This document shows positions 42,170-51,587 of a DNA stretch of 64,000 nt, one piece after another. Positions within the stretch are counted from its first letter, which is position 1, and each line of letters opens with the position of its first letter. The DNA comes from Halorubrum laminariae (GTDB taxonomy: Archaea > Halobacteriota > Halobacteria > Halobacteriales > Haloferacaceae). Under the pieces are notes generated by a model. It was not told the DNA's origin, searched no databases, and saw only the letters and a program-made list of their open reading frames with translations. The DNA is taken from the NCBI RefSeq assembly GCF_024494655.1, contig NZ_JANHDL010000011.1, positions 1 to 64,000 on the forward strand, read 5' to 3'. The translations under genes and the position numbers were made by a program.

Positions 42170-43723
42170 TTACTCGAGGTATCCAAGATCCTCTAATCTA
42201 CTGCGTACCTCAGAACTTTCACTGTCGACCTTAGTCTGCTTCCTCAATTTAGAGTTTGTTTGTTCTCTGGATACGTCACGACTGAATGGCGAGCTGTCTC
42301 TATCGAATGCACCTTTCAGGACTTCACCATCCATGTTGGCTGGGACAGCGCACCCATGCAGATGGAGAAATGTCGGTGCTAGATCGAGAATAGAAATTTG
42401 ATCGATGTGTCCGGTACCAAAGTCTGGTCCATTTGCTACGAACAGGGCATCCCGTTTGTTCTCTCCTTGCCACCCATCGTCGTCCGGTTGTGAGAAGACT
42501 TCCTGACGACCAAGTCCACCTTGGATATGGACTCCATCTGCTTGGTCAATAATAATGTCTGGCGCCTCATCGGCGTATGCTCCATGGAATACATTCTCTC
42601 CTCGATGCACCTCGTCTGCAATGATTTTCCCGTCTGGATTTTTGAGTTCCGAGAGCGCTTTGATCAATTTTTTTCGGATCTGTTGATACTTTTCTCCATC
42701 CCCCTTAATGTAGACCGGTCCCTGGCCACTAGCAAGAGCTGAACTCGCATTCCAGTCAAGATTTGCCGTTTTACTTTCTCTATTAATCTCGCCGGATTCC
42801 GAAGGTATCCGGTCAATAACCGCTTGAGGGGTAAGTTGTTTCGCGATGTCACGAATACCGAGATTCGACGTTAGTTCAAGGAGGCGCTCTTTCGTTAAGC
42901 CGAGATTCTCCATGGTTCCGGCCACTCTCATATCGGTTGTCAAGTAGCCCTCCTGCTCCAGCCACGCATTAATATGAAAGACCGTGTCAATCTCCGTCGC
43001 ACCGTGGTCGCTCATCAGAACAACGTTGAAGTCATCCTGGAGAAAGTCACCGATGTGGCGGTCAACGACTTCCCATCCCTCAAGTGTTCGTTCGTCGTCC
43101 CAGAAGAAGTGATGTAGTGAGTTCAGGTAGAATGTGGTGATTTGTAGAAACACCGGATCGTACTTATCAAGAAGGTCTTTTCCAGCACGGAAACGAAGAT
43201 CAATAAGCTCAACAATCTCACGGGCCGCCTCATCGGGGCATGTCTTGAGCGACCTGTCTTTCGTAACCCGATACTCGAACTTATCTCGGAGTTCGGACTC
43301 GAGATTATTTGGATGAGTATAACCTGTTTCTTTCCCATCAGGAGCGCCAGAAACAATAAAGGAATTGACCTCTCGAGGTGGATAGGTCGTTGGAACGTTC
43401 ACCACGCCAGCCGAACTATCTTCCCCGATAAGTTCCCAAAATTCCTCATGTGTGTTTTTACGCTCATCGGGATAGTAGACTTGCTTGCCTTCCATATCAA
43501 CGTTCTCCCACCAAAATATACCGAGTTTGCCGGGGTTCTTTCCCGTAGAATACGCTTTCCAGTTAGGCGATGTAACTGGTGGAAGAACTGACTGCATATC
43601 AGCGGTGACTCCACCTTCAATTATATATTTGATATTTGGCAGTTTGCCCTGTTCAATCCACGGTTCGATGATCTCGAAGTGCGCTCCGTCGAGACCGATG
43701 ACAATTGTTTTTTCAGCTTCCAT
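42170..43723 (-). CDS. Type I phosphodiesterase/nucleotide pyrophosphatase-like protein
   Basis: 517 residues, alkaline-phosphatase superfamily. VIGLDGAHFEII (metal Asp12), PPVTSPNWKAYSTG with nucleophile Thr51, and VLMSDHGATEIDTVFHIN (Asp-His metal ligands, about 233-252) are visible. The enzyme should cleave phosphodiester or pyrophosphate bonds, possibly of nucleotide or lipid-linked sugars. No signal peptide seen, so it is probably cytoplasmic or has an unrecognised export route. It ends LEDLGYLE. A truncated paralogue lies at 47994-48830. Confidence 0.82.
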   Translation of the reverse strand: MEAEKTIVIGLDGAHFEIIEPWIEQGKLPNIKYIIEGGVTADMQSVLPPVTSPNWKAYSTGKNPGKLGIFWWENVDMEGKQVYYPDERKNTHEEFWELIGEDSSAGVVNVPTTYPPREVNSFIVSGAPDGKETGYTHPNNLESELRDKFEYRVTKDRSLKTCPDEAAREIVELIDLRFRAGKDLLDKYDPVFLQITTFYLNSLHHFFWDDERTLEGWEVVDRHIGDFLQDDFNVVLMSDHGATEIDTVFHINAWLEQEGYLTTDMRVAGTMENLGLTKERLLELTSNLGIRDIAKQLTPQAVIDRIPSESGEINRESKTANLDWNASSALASGQGPVYIKGDGEKYQQIRKKLIKALSELKNPDGKIIADEVHRGENVFHGAYADEAPDIIIDQADGVHIQGGLGRQEVFSQPDDDGWQGENKRDALFVANGPDFGTGHIDQISILDLAPTFLHLHGCAVPANMDGEVLKGAFDRDSSPFSRDVSREQTNSKLRKQTKVDSESSEVRSRLEDLGYLE

Positions 43724-43809
43724 TTGTAGTGAGCGATGACTTTGGTCGAAATACGATTGCTGTTGTATCTTCGATTTGGATCTTCTTACGGAGTCTCATA
43801 GTGGTTTCC

Positions 43810-44748
43810 TTACGATATGTCTCCTTCGCGAAGTTCTTGCATCCGTTTAATTAGCACCTGATTTTCGTCATGTAACGATCCAAGATGCCCCAAACCAGCG
43901 CTCATAGGTTCCCACTGATCGTCATTCGCAAAATTGTATACGTGGGTCCATAGATGAACGTGCTTGTTCGATTCTATCGCCTGGTCCATTGCTTTTATTA
44001 AATATTGGCGGTGAAGGCGACGCCGAATCCGAGAAGGAATGGTTCTAAAGATTGGGTGAGGTGGCGAACGGCCGTTGGGCAATGATACTGCCGTAAGCGA
44101 TGGATGGGGTGTGACAGTTGTCTCTATAAGTCCTTTACGCCGGTGTACTTTGGAAACCGGGTGGTTTCGTGTAAGGAGCCACCATAACTTTGTGACCGGA
44201 TTCGAAAACCGTGGTTCATACTCTTCGAAAGGTTTTCGTATTGTTTTAATATTATTATCTTTTATGACGTAATAATTTGGCCGCTGATGCCGAGGCATGA
44301 CGATGGATTTGGGAGAAGGAAGTCCAAATTCGCGATGAATGGCTGTCGCTTTCGAGAGTTCTTCTGCTAACTCCTCATCTGGCGCCACTTCAGCAAGGTG
44401 ATGTGAGTATGTGTGTGTTGCAATCTCATGGTCAACCTCTCGATTCTGAATCTCTTTGACTAGATCGGGTGCATAAAACTGCGGGTGGCTCTCTACATCG
44501 GTTCCAGGATCTTCAGTCCACCAGCCATCACGGAATGGTCCAGTGTGATGACCCGGACAGGAATCTTCTAACAGGTGTCCGACGATGTCAAATGTGATCG
44601 GAATATTGTATCGATCCGCCAAGGAGAGGAGACGCTCAAGTGCAACTGTCTCAGCAGATCTATCGTTCGATAAATGACCGTATTCCTGCTTATCGTGCAT
44701 TCCCCAACCGAGTTCTAATTCGACACTCAGAGTTACGACGCCGGGCAT
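43810..44748 (-). CDS. Polysaccharide deacetylase (NodB-like)
   Basis: 312 residues. The NodB-type barrel pattern is visible: an N-terminal TLSVELELGWG strand, ITFDIVGHLLEDS (51-63), and ATHTYSHHLAEV with the metal-binding His112 and His116, then a MPRHQRPNY segment. Probably removes acetyl groups from N-acetyl-hexosamine residues of the glycan. This fits the UDP-GlcNAc genes upstream. No signal peptide. Same strand as the flippase gene, which ends up upstream of it with 32 bases between. Confidence 0.85.
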   Translation of the reverse strand: MPGVVTLSVELELGWGMHDKQEYGHLSNDRSAETVALERLLSLADRYNIPITFDIVGHLLEDSCPGHHTGPFRDGWWTEDPGTDVESHPQFYAPDLVKEIQNREVDHEIATHTYSHHLAEVAPDEELAEELSKATAIHREFGLPSPKSIVMPRHQRPNYYVIKDNNIKTIRKPFEEYEPRFSNPVTKLWWLLTRNHPVSKVHRRKGLIETTVTPHPSLTAVSLPNGRSPPHPIFRTIPSRIRRRLHRQYLIKAMDQAIESNKHVHLWTHVYNFANDDQWEPMSAGLGHLGSLHDENQVLIKRMQELREGDIS

Positions 44749-44780
44749 GGAGATAGGTTCAACTGTAATTTATAGCCAAG

Positions 44781-46199
44781 TCAATGTTGTGTAATTCTTC
44801 TCCGGAACGAGAGGATCTCTTCCCGTACAGGAGCGTTTGCCGCCATCAATAGACCATACAACAATACTCCAGTCATAACTCCGATCGATAGTCCGACCCA
44901 GTCTGGAAGCAGATATGGTTCAATGACGTACACTCCAACACCCATAAGGATGGCACTCATGGTGCTCCAACCGAACAGTCGTAGGGGGATATCTAGGTCT
45001 ATCATTTGATCAAGATAGAACCCACTGATGAGTGCGGCGACCCCCGAACTCGAGGTCGTCGCAAGAGCCGCTCCTAATATACCAAACGGTGGTATAAGTG
45101 CGAGATTCAATATGAGGTTCAAAGAGAGTGCGGTTACTTCCGCACGATACCCTAACTCCGGCTGATCCATCGCATAGATCGTTGCAGTGAATAACAGATG
45201 GCCGGTTCGAATGACTTTTTCTCCCATGAAGATTACTAATACTGGGGTGGCGATGGCGACTTCCTCACCAAAGGGAAGTCTGAGAACGGATTCTCCAAGG
45301 ACCAGTGTCCCGAAGATCCCTGGAATAATCAGGTAAACGGGTGGCTGGATCCATCGATATACTAATGTGCGGATCTCTCCGACAGCTCCGTTTGCGTCCA
45401 TCTCCGATATCTTCGGGAATATCGTCTCTCGGATCGCGTTTGTCAATTGAAGCGACGCTGCAGCGACGCGCCAAGCGATCTCGTAAGCTCCGACGTGAGC
45501 GGTAGGAACAAAGAAGCCCAGAATGGCTACGTCCATCCATGAATAAATGTAACTCCCCGAGCTCCTGAGCATGATATAGTACCCGAAACTTAACAGCGAA
45601 CGGGCACGTTTGACCGAGGGTTTTGCATAGGCTAAGTCTAGACGAACTAACGCACCCAGGACAATAGCAAGGTCTCCAGCGATAAATCCGATCAGAATCG
45701 CAAGTGCGTCAAGTCCGGTGAGAATCAGTGCGACGCCAACAATGATCCACACGAGCTTTCCGATGATTCGGAGGCTCGCGGTCTGTCCTACGCGCATTTG
45801 CCCTGCTAATAGGCGAATTACCAGTCGGCGAGCTTGTGTCGCTACCAAGCCGAGTGCGACGTATAGACTCACGCCTTTGATACCAATGTACGTGTCAAGA
45901 ACTGGCTGAGCGATCAGAATGCCAGCGACAAACGGGATCAATAGGAACGATGTTAATACGACCGTCGTTGCCATTACTTCACCTGGATCCTCACCGGCGG
46001 AGAGCTCTTTTTCTGCAGCTCGCCGTAATCCCAAATTCGATCCGATCGCCGTGAGCCCGATCACTGTTTGAAAGAGGAAAAAAGATCCAATTGCGTCGGC
46101 ACCGAGGACTTGTGTGAAATACGCTATTCCTCCGAATCCGATGATAGAGAGAAGAACACGCGCCGAGAATAATTTGAAGATGGCTCCCCGAAGATCCAT
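44781..46199 (-). CDS. Polysaccharide/oligosaccharide flippase (Wzx/MATE-like)
   Basis: 472 residues with about 12-14 hydrophobic helices from the first residues (LFSARVLLSIIGFGGIAYFT) to the end (LSIGVMTGVLLYGLLMAAN). This is the layout of polysaccharide transporters that flip lipid-linked glycans across the membrane; the haloarchaeal counterpart is AglR. It starts the minus-strand operon flippase-deacetylase. Together with the cytoplasmic GT4 enzymes it suggests assembly of a lipid-linked glycan that is moved to the cell surface. Confidence 0.88.
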   Translation of the reverse strand: MDLRGAIFKLFSARVLLSIIGFGGIAYFTQVLGADAIGSFFLFQTVIGLTAIGSNLGLRRAAEKELSAGEDPGEVMATTVVLTSFLLIPFVAGILIAQPVLDTYIGIKGVSLYVALGLVATQARRLVIRLLAGQMRVGQTASLRIIGKLVWIIVGVALILTGLDALAILIGFIAGDLAIVLGALVRLDLAYAKPSVKRARSLLSFGYYIMLRSSGSYIYSWMDVAILGFFVPTAHVGAYEIAWRVAAASLQLTNAIRETIFPKISEMDANGAVGEIRTLVYRWIQPPVYLIIPGIFGTLVLGESVLRLPFGEEVAIATPVLVIFMGEKVIRTGHLLFTATIYAMDQPELGYRAEVTALSLNLILNLALIPPFGILGAALATTSSSGVAALISGFYLDQMIDLDIPLRLFGWSTMSAILMGVGVYVIEPYLLPDWVGLSIGVMTGVLLYGLLMAANAPVREEILSFRRRITQH

Positions 46200-46670
46200 T
46201 ATGAGTAGTGGGAACCTGTAATGTAATCAACGTAACGATAACTCGCTCAAATATCGCACTTCGGTTGAAATCGATGCTAATCGTGAACTGCACGTCAATT
46301 GTGGCGTGCATGGGGTGCCTCGTGGGCATTCGTCTTTAGTTAATACTCTCAGTAATACTGTTCTGGGCCAGTTTCTGCTCGAATTCTGCTGATTTACACC
46401 CTCTACGGCGAGAAAACCGTGTTTCTAGGGTCGGTTTATTGCTTGATTTCGGTGGATACGATGTCTGGCTCGTCTGATTAGTACGCTTCAATACTACAGA
46501 GCATAATTCCATCTATATATATTACTATCAGGCTTAAGTAAAGACGGATGGCCTCGTGGGTTTGACACCAGAGGCGACCCCTTCCGCAGGGTGTCAGTTT
46601 CTACTGAACTCTATAGGACATTGAGACGTGACCAAACTTTTTACAGGGGTAGGAGTCGCTATAAACACCA
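46200..46670. other. Gap between flippase and methyltransferase
   Basis: No gene supported. A 7-bp inverted pair TGACACC/GGTGTCA lies at 46563-46569 and 46590-46596, and a TATA-like CTTTTTAC near 46638 serves the methyltransferase. Otherwise unremarkable AT-rich sequence. Confidence 0.5.
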
Positions 46671-47363
46671 ATGATTAACTCATTTGCAAAAGCAGTTCTC
46701 CCAGAGAGTGCCATAGAGAAGATCATTCGCGGTCTGGGAACCAAAGGTGCAGACAGACAGAATATCGTCACCTCATGTGTCGATTCGGACGATTCTGTCC
46801 TTGACATCGGATGTGTTCAACACTCTCTTGACAATGTGAATTGGAGAAATCCGCGAAGAGGTGAGTGGCTTCATGCGGACCTCCGCCGTGTTACTGACGA
46901 TGTAATAGGTATAGATATTGTGGAAGACGAAATCGAGCGGATGTCTGAGGCAGGATTTGACGTCGAGGTGGGGAACGCTGAGACGTTCAATTTTGATCGG
47001 AAATTCGATGTGGTCGTCGCTGGTGAGCTTATCGAACACCTCTCCAACCCAGGGCAGTTTCTTGATCGCTGCCGTGAACACGTCCATGATGACGGCCAAG
47101 TTATCATCAGTACACCAAATCCACGAAGGTTAGAGATGGTACTTTGGTTCCTCTTCGGGACTGAGCACCAAGCTAACCCCGAGCACACAATGTGGTTTGA
47201 CCATTACGTGATGGATTCTCTTGTCTCCCGACATGGATTCGTCCTCGATGATTTCGAATTTCATAAACCATCGATTCATCCAATTCTGCGACCACTCTAT
47301 CGGTTAGGAATCGGAAGACCACTGTCTAGCGGCGGGTACATTTTCAAACTCACCCCCGTTTAA
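46671..47363 (+). CDS. Class I SAM-dependent methyltransferase
   Basis: 230 residues. SAM-binding motif I is VLDIGCVQHS (near 44-53), motif II the acidic GIDIVEDE strand end (~80), then a FDVVVAGELIEHLSNPGQFL block and a ISTPNPRR segment. This is the pattern of UbiG/UbiE-like small-molecule and sugar methyltransferases. In a glycan locus it probably methylates a sugar residue or uronic acid. AT-rich codons like the surrounding glycan genes. Confidence 0.85.
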   Translation: MINSFAKAVLPESAIEKIIRGLGTKGADRQNIVTSCVDSDDSVLDIGCVQHSLDNVNWRNPRRGEWLHADLRRVTDDVIGIDIVEDEIERMSEAGFDVEVGNAETFNFDRKFDVVVAGELIEHLSNPGQFLDRCREHVHDDGQVIISTPNPRRLEMVLWFLFGTEHQANPEHTMWFDHYVMDSLVSRHGFVLDDFEFHKPSIHPILRPLYRLGIGRPLSSGGYIFKLTPV

Positions 47364-47589
47364 TTGTTGTCTCTATTTCAAAACGTATCACCGCAACGAT
47401 GTTATACCACACCCACCTGACTCAAAACAGATAGACTCCGAGTGAGTGCCATTATTGCCGTTGTGTTTAGCCGTCTCATTTTCGCTCGGGGTTCGTCGTG
47501 TCAAGTCTTCACAAGCGTAGGTATGGCTATTGGTAGATTGAGTTGTCGTGTTGAAGTTATGAGGCTGTTTAGCAGCTCGTAATCGTGAG

Positions 47590-47751
47590 GATCCCGCTGA
47601 ACGCGTGCCACTCGATGCGACGGAAAGCCCACAACAACTCCGTGAACTTGCAGCAGAGATTCTGGTGGAGCCTGGCGATATCCCGCCACTCGAGGGCAAA
47701 CTCGATTCCAGTACGAAAGAGCGACTGGAAGACCTCGGATACGTCGAGTAG
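47590..47751 (+). pseudogene. C-terminal relic of a sulfatase-like gene
   Basis: 53 codons in one frame with good codon bias (DPAERVPLDATESPQQLREL, ending KERLEDLGYVE and a stop). The end matches the C-terminal tag of the sulfatase and phosphodiesterase in this locus. The catalytic part is absent. The upstream gap 47364-47589 shows no gene. Confidence 0.6.
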
Positions 47752-47817
47752 CGCCGCCGACCTCATCTGAGGATTGTTTCCCAAGAAATATACCAGTTCA
47801 GTAATTCGATTTTGCCA

Positions 47818-47997
47818 ATGAACCTCGAACTCGATGATGACCTCGCGGGTCGTCTCGCAACGCGCGCCGAAAACAACGGCTTCGATTCGACGGCCGAGTA
47901 CACGCAGACGCTGCTCCGCACCGTCCTCGACGAAGTCGACCGCTTCGAAGACGATTCCGACGTCGAAGAACGTCTCGAAGACCTCGGCTATCTCTAA
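47818..47997 (+). CDS. 59-residue ribbon-helix-helix-like protein ending in LEDLGYL
   Basis: From the ATG at 47818: a beta-strand MNLELDDDLAGRLATRAE, then a helix pair (FDSTAEYTQTLLRTVLDE), the CopG/MetJ-type pattern. The C-terminus VEERLEDLGYL is the same tag found on the sulfatase, the phosphodiesterase and the sulfatase relic. Very high GC codon bias, so it is likely to be real. It converges with the truncated phosphodiesterase, overlapping its stop by four bases. Confidence 0.7.
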   Translation: MNLELDDDLAGRLATRAENNGFDSTAEYTQTLLRTVLDEVDRFEDDSDVEERLEDLGYL

Positions 47998-48830
47998 GCG
48001 CCGATCTTCCGCGCAGCCTGCCGAATTCGCCTGATCTCACGCTCACGGGCCGAGACCGACCGGTGCTCGACAGTGCGACTCGCTGCGTTACTCTCCTCGT
48101 CGAAGATCGACTGCCGCACAGATCCATCTATGTCGGTCGGGATCGCACAGTCGTGAAGATGGAGCAGTGTTGGGGCGAGGTCGAGAACCGAAAGGTCCTC
48201 GACCTGCCCCTGGCCAATCTCCGGTCCGGTCGCCGCGAATAATCCGTGGCGCTTGTTCTCGCCGCGCCAGCCATCTTCGCCAGGCACCGAGAACACTTCG
48301 TCACGACCGATGCTTCCAGGGATATGAACGCCCTTTGTCTGGTCTATCACGAGATCCGGCGCTTCGTCGGCGAACTCACCGGAGTATACCTCTTCGCCGG
48401 GGAGAACTGCATCGACGACTTCTCGTCCGTTCTGATCCGTGATCCCCTCGAGTTGCGTAATTAGCTCGTCGCGGAGCCGGTCGTACGCTGGATCTTCACG
48501 GTCGGCCGTCAGATAGATCGGCCCCTGTCCGCTCGCGATGACGTCAGTACGCTCCCAGTCGACGTTGTCGGTCTTGCTCTCGCGGTTGATCTCTCCCTGT
48601 TCGTCCGGGATAGTGTCGATGATTCGCTGGGGCGTCACGCGCTCGGCCACGTCTCGAATACCCAGACGTGAGGCGATCCTGATCAGCCGATCGGTGTTGA
48701 TGCCGACGCGGTGGAGACCAGTTGCGACGCCGGAATCGAGGGCGAGATACCCCTCGTCGGCCAGCCACGAGTTAATGTGAAACACGGTCTGGATCTCGTT
48801 CGAGCCGTGATCACTCATCAACACGACGTT
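47994..48830 (-). pseudogene. Truncated paralogue of the phosphodiesterase
   Basis: The ~277 codons match the C-terminal half of the gene at 42170 from LMSDHG onward (SDHGSNEIQTVFHINSWLAD; DVAERVTPQRIIDTIPDEQG). The nucleophile and first metal site are missing. At about 48830 the text passes directly into an IS630-type N-terminal fragment, so the truncation is an insertion/deletion scar. GC-rich, unlike the AT-rich full copy. Confidence 0.8.
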
Positions 48831-48952
48831 GTGACTGATGGACCGCGTTTGTAGATAATCGCCACCATCAGCCGTTGTGTCTCGCGTTTTCCGTCGACCT
48901 CCGCAAGAGCAGCTTCGAGATCCCCCACCGTAATATCTTCGAGTTTTGCCAT
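48831..48952 (-). pseudogene. N-terminal fragment of an IS630-type transposase
   Basis: From an ATG at 48952 about 38 codons read MAKLEDITVGDLEAALAEVD, GKRETQRLMVAIIYKRG. This is the start of the helix-turn-helix region of another IS630-type transposase. It is cut off by the truncated phosphodiesterase. Confidence 0.6.
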
Positions 48953-49326
48953 TACTACATCAAGTACTCAAACCATCTGTTTCTATCGATTAATTCTATC
49001 GCTTAGTATAGAACGAATGGTGTTTGTCACTTGTGTTGGATCTAGTGGTGGACATACTATCGATCCGACCTTTAGTCTAGTTAAAGTGACTATTTTAGAT
49101 GGTAGCAACTGGCTTGTGAGATACCAGAGCTAATTTTGAAACCGTGCAACGGGCCATAGTAGAACGAACGCAATAGGGATAGCCAAGACGACGAGATGTC
49201 GATGATCGCGGTTATACTTGCGACACCCATCAATAAATGATGCTCTTTCCGATACTTCCAAAGAATGCTCTTTTGCCCTTGAATGCCATCGTTACATGTT
49301 TATGTTTCCCAAACCTTATAAATGAT

Positions 49327-51042
49327 ATGAGTGCCTCTGTGGGCAGGCTTTATTTTCTCGTTTCGGCAACAATTCTTTCTTTGTTTTCAGCCACATATTA
49401 TATTGTTTCCATAAAGCATGATTTATTCCCCTACACTTCTGCACTAACGCTTCTCATATCAACAGTTCTTCTCTCTTTGATATTCCTCGATTTAGGACCC
49501 GAGAAACCGCGATCTGTCTATATTTGGGCTGCATCAGTCTGTCTTGGCTTTTTCAATATTCTTGTTACATACGACCACACTGGCAGTATAATTGGTATTG
49601 ATCCTGACGTGTATGCACTCTGGGCATATCAAACATCAATTACTACAGATCCGTCTATATCTGGTTCCTCTTTTTATAGCGACGCTCCTCTCTTCCATAC
49701 ATTCATCTCACTGATCCAGATGATCTTGGGGACATCAATGACAACCACGATGATGGTACTGTCACTCTGTTTACTGGCGTTCTACGTGACCTTCACGCAC
49801 CGATTCACTCTCCAATACACCAACTCATATGACTCAGCGGCTGTTGGGGCTGTTCTAGCGGCGACCTTGGCGATTTTAGTTAAGCGGTCTTTCTGGCCCA
49901 TCGCCCAATCATTCGGCATCATATTCTTCCTTTTATTCGCTTACATCGCCTTCTTCGGTCTGTCAAAGCCGAAATACGAGTTCCCGATTTCTATTGGGCT
50001 TCTGGCCGGCATGGCATTTGCGCATAAATTACTGCCAGTAGCTACTCTTCTAATACTCGGGCCAATCTTTATCTCAGACAAATTAACATCGTATAATGAT
50101 TATAGAGAGAGTGGTGAACGTGCCCTAGTAGTTGTTTACAGCATTTTTGTCCTCCTCTTCACATTGATTCAATGGACGTATATTACAACCTTGGTTGAGA
50201 CAGTTGTGCGCGACCTCACCTTTATTTTCACATTGGGGAAAGGTGGTGAGATGGTTATGATTCCTACTAGTGTGATAGTTCCAGACGCCGGTGCACTGGA
50301 AGTGTTTGGGCATCAAACAAATATGCTGGTGATGCTCTTAATCAGTGGATTGGCGTGGGTCTGGCTGGCCTATTACCGTCGTAACCGGTCTATTACCCTC
50401 TTGATCGTCACAGTGTTGTTTGCATCTCTCACTGGGATGTTCGGTATGCTTACAATTTCGACCAGTTTAATTAATTATCCACTGCGCGTCTATTTTTTAT
50501 CGGCGATTTTTCTCATTTCGATCGTGTCATATGCCGCTGTCACAGCGATTCGGCTGAATAGCATTCCAATCAAAACCGTTGCCTGTTCTCTCTTACTCGT
50601 GCTTCTGGTGTTTCAGGTCTTCTCGGCGGCTGCAATTGCTGACTTTCCGGGTCAGTTCGACCCATATTTGTCGGACTCAGAGGCCGAAGGCAAATTTTTC
50701 GTAGAGACCCATTTTGATGGAGATGTCCATACGGACACTTTGTATGCTCACAAAATCGTCGACTTTGAGCGCTATACTGGGGGTCTCCAGGCAAGCAATT
50801 CTGAGGTGATATATGGGGGTTCTGGACCGAACTATGTGATATACGACGAGTGTTTGTTTAATCAGACATCGTGCGACGTGGATGATGGATTGATCATGTA
50901 CCGATCTGGTAACGACATTTATCGCACCTGGGGGACATGGAAGGGGTCAGAATATCGCCTCCAATGGGATCCCAGCGGAAAATTCGCAGCTGGCGAAAAT
51001 GTGGTGTATGACTCCGAAAATGTGGAGATCTACGGGGAGTGA
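49327..51042 (+). CDS. Polytopic membrane protein, possibly GT-C-type glycosyltransferase
   Basis: 571 residues from the ATG at 49327, or 601 from 49237. The later start has a TATA-like GTTTATG about 28 bases upstream and begins just before the first membrane helix. About 12 hydrophobic helices precede a ~120-residue soluble C-terminal domain. Between early helices, IDPDVYALWAYQTS (near 121-134 of the long form) recalls the acidic loop motif of GT-C enzymes that use lipid-linked sugars. Polymerase, ligase or GT-C transferase are all possible; I cannot assign one. Strongly AT-rich. Upstream 48953-49236 has no gene. Confidence 0.65.
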   Translation: MSASVGRLYFLVSATILSLFSATYYIVSIKHDLFPYTSALTLLISTVLLSLIFLDLGPEKPRSVYIWAASVCLGFFNILVTYDHTGSIIGIDPDVYALWAYQTSITTDPSISGSSFYSDAPLFHTFISLIQMILGTSMTTTMMVLSLCLLAFYVTFTHRFTLQYTNSYDSAAVGAVLAATLAILVKRSFWPIAQSFGIIFFLLFAYIAFFGLSKPKYEFPISIGLLAGMAFAHKLLPVATLLILGPIFISDKLTSYNDYRESGERALVVVYSIFVLLFTLIQWTYITTLVETVVRDLTFIFTLGKGGEMVMIPTSVIVPDAGALEVFGHQTNMLVMLLISGLAWVWLAYYRRNRSITLLIVTVLFASLTGMFGMLTISTSLINYPLRVYFLSAIFLISIVSYAAVTAIRLNSIPIKTVACSLLLVLLVFQVFSAAAIADFPGQFDPYLSDSEAEGKFFVETHFDGDVHTDTLYAHKIVDFERYTGGLQASNSEVIYGGSGPNYVIYDECLFNQTSCDVDDGLIMYRSGNDIYRTWGTWKGSEYRLQWDPSGKFAAGENVVYDSENVEIYGE

Positions 51043-51587
51043 GCCGGGCTATAGATTGTTGAGGCATAGTCCCAACCCCGTCAATAGAATTGCCAAAAGT
51101 GATATTTATCAGAGACAACGCGAAAATATCTATGATGATGGAAGAATATAGACAAGTACTTGTTGAGTGAGGACCACGCTATCGATACGCAACACTGTTC
51201 GTGATAATACGGTGAGCTGATTGAACCAGCCCAATATCGTTCTGATCGTAATGGATACCGCCCGAACGTAATCAACTCTCGGTACTGAGGAGGTAATGCC
51301 AAACCCTCAGGCACTGACGTAACAAGATTGGGTCTACGTCTCAACACCGACCCCTATATTTGCTTTAATAAAATGGCAATAGTAATAGTATATATTTATA
51401 TTATGCGGAGACCATTTTCTTAATTGATCTTACCGGACCAGGGAAGAGAGAGGTGAAAAATTTGGCCTGTTGACAAACCATCAGGAATGATCAAAGAATC
51501 GAGCCCTCCAATAATATTAATGATATTTGAAGAATGTTAGCCCCGTTAACGACAAGAATCAAGTAGCCAACCCAATCCAATCTGGCC
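51043..51587. other. Gap with a decayed sulfatase N-terminus
   Basis: Only one thing is recognisable, the relic described at 51219. The remainder, including the AT-rich 51360-51540, shows no gene. Confidence 0.45.
51219..51320 (+). pseudogene. Relic of a sulfatase N-terminus
   Basis: Translation reads QPNIVLIVMDTART, a stop, then STLGTEEVMPNPQALT. This parallels the start of the sulfatase at 40689 (KPNVLLIVLDTARAQAVYDE, EVMPNLNQF). A nonsense codon and missing downstream parts mark it as dead. Confidence 0.6.
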
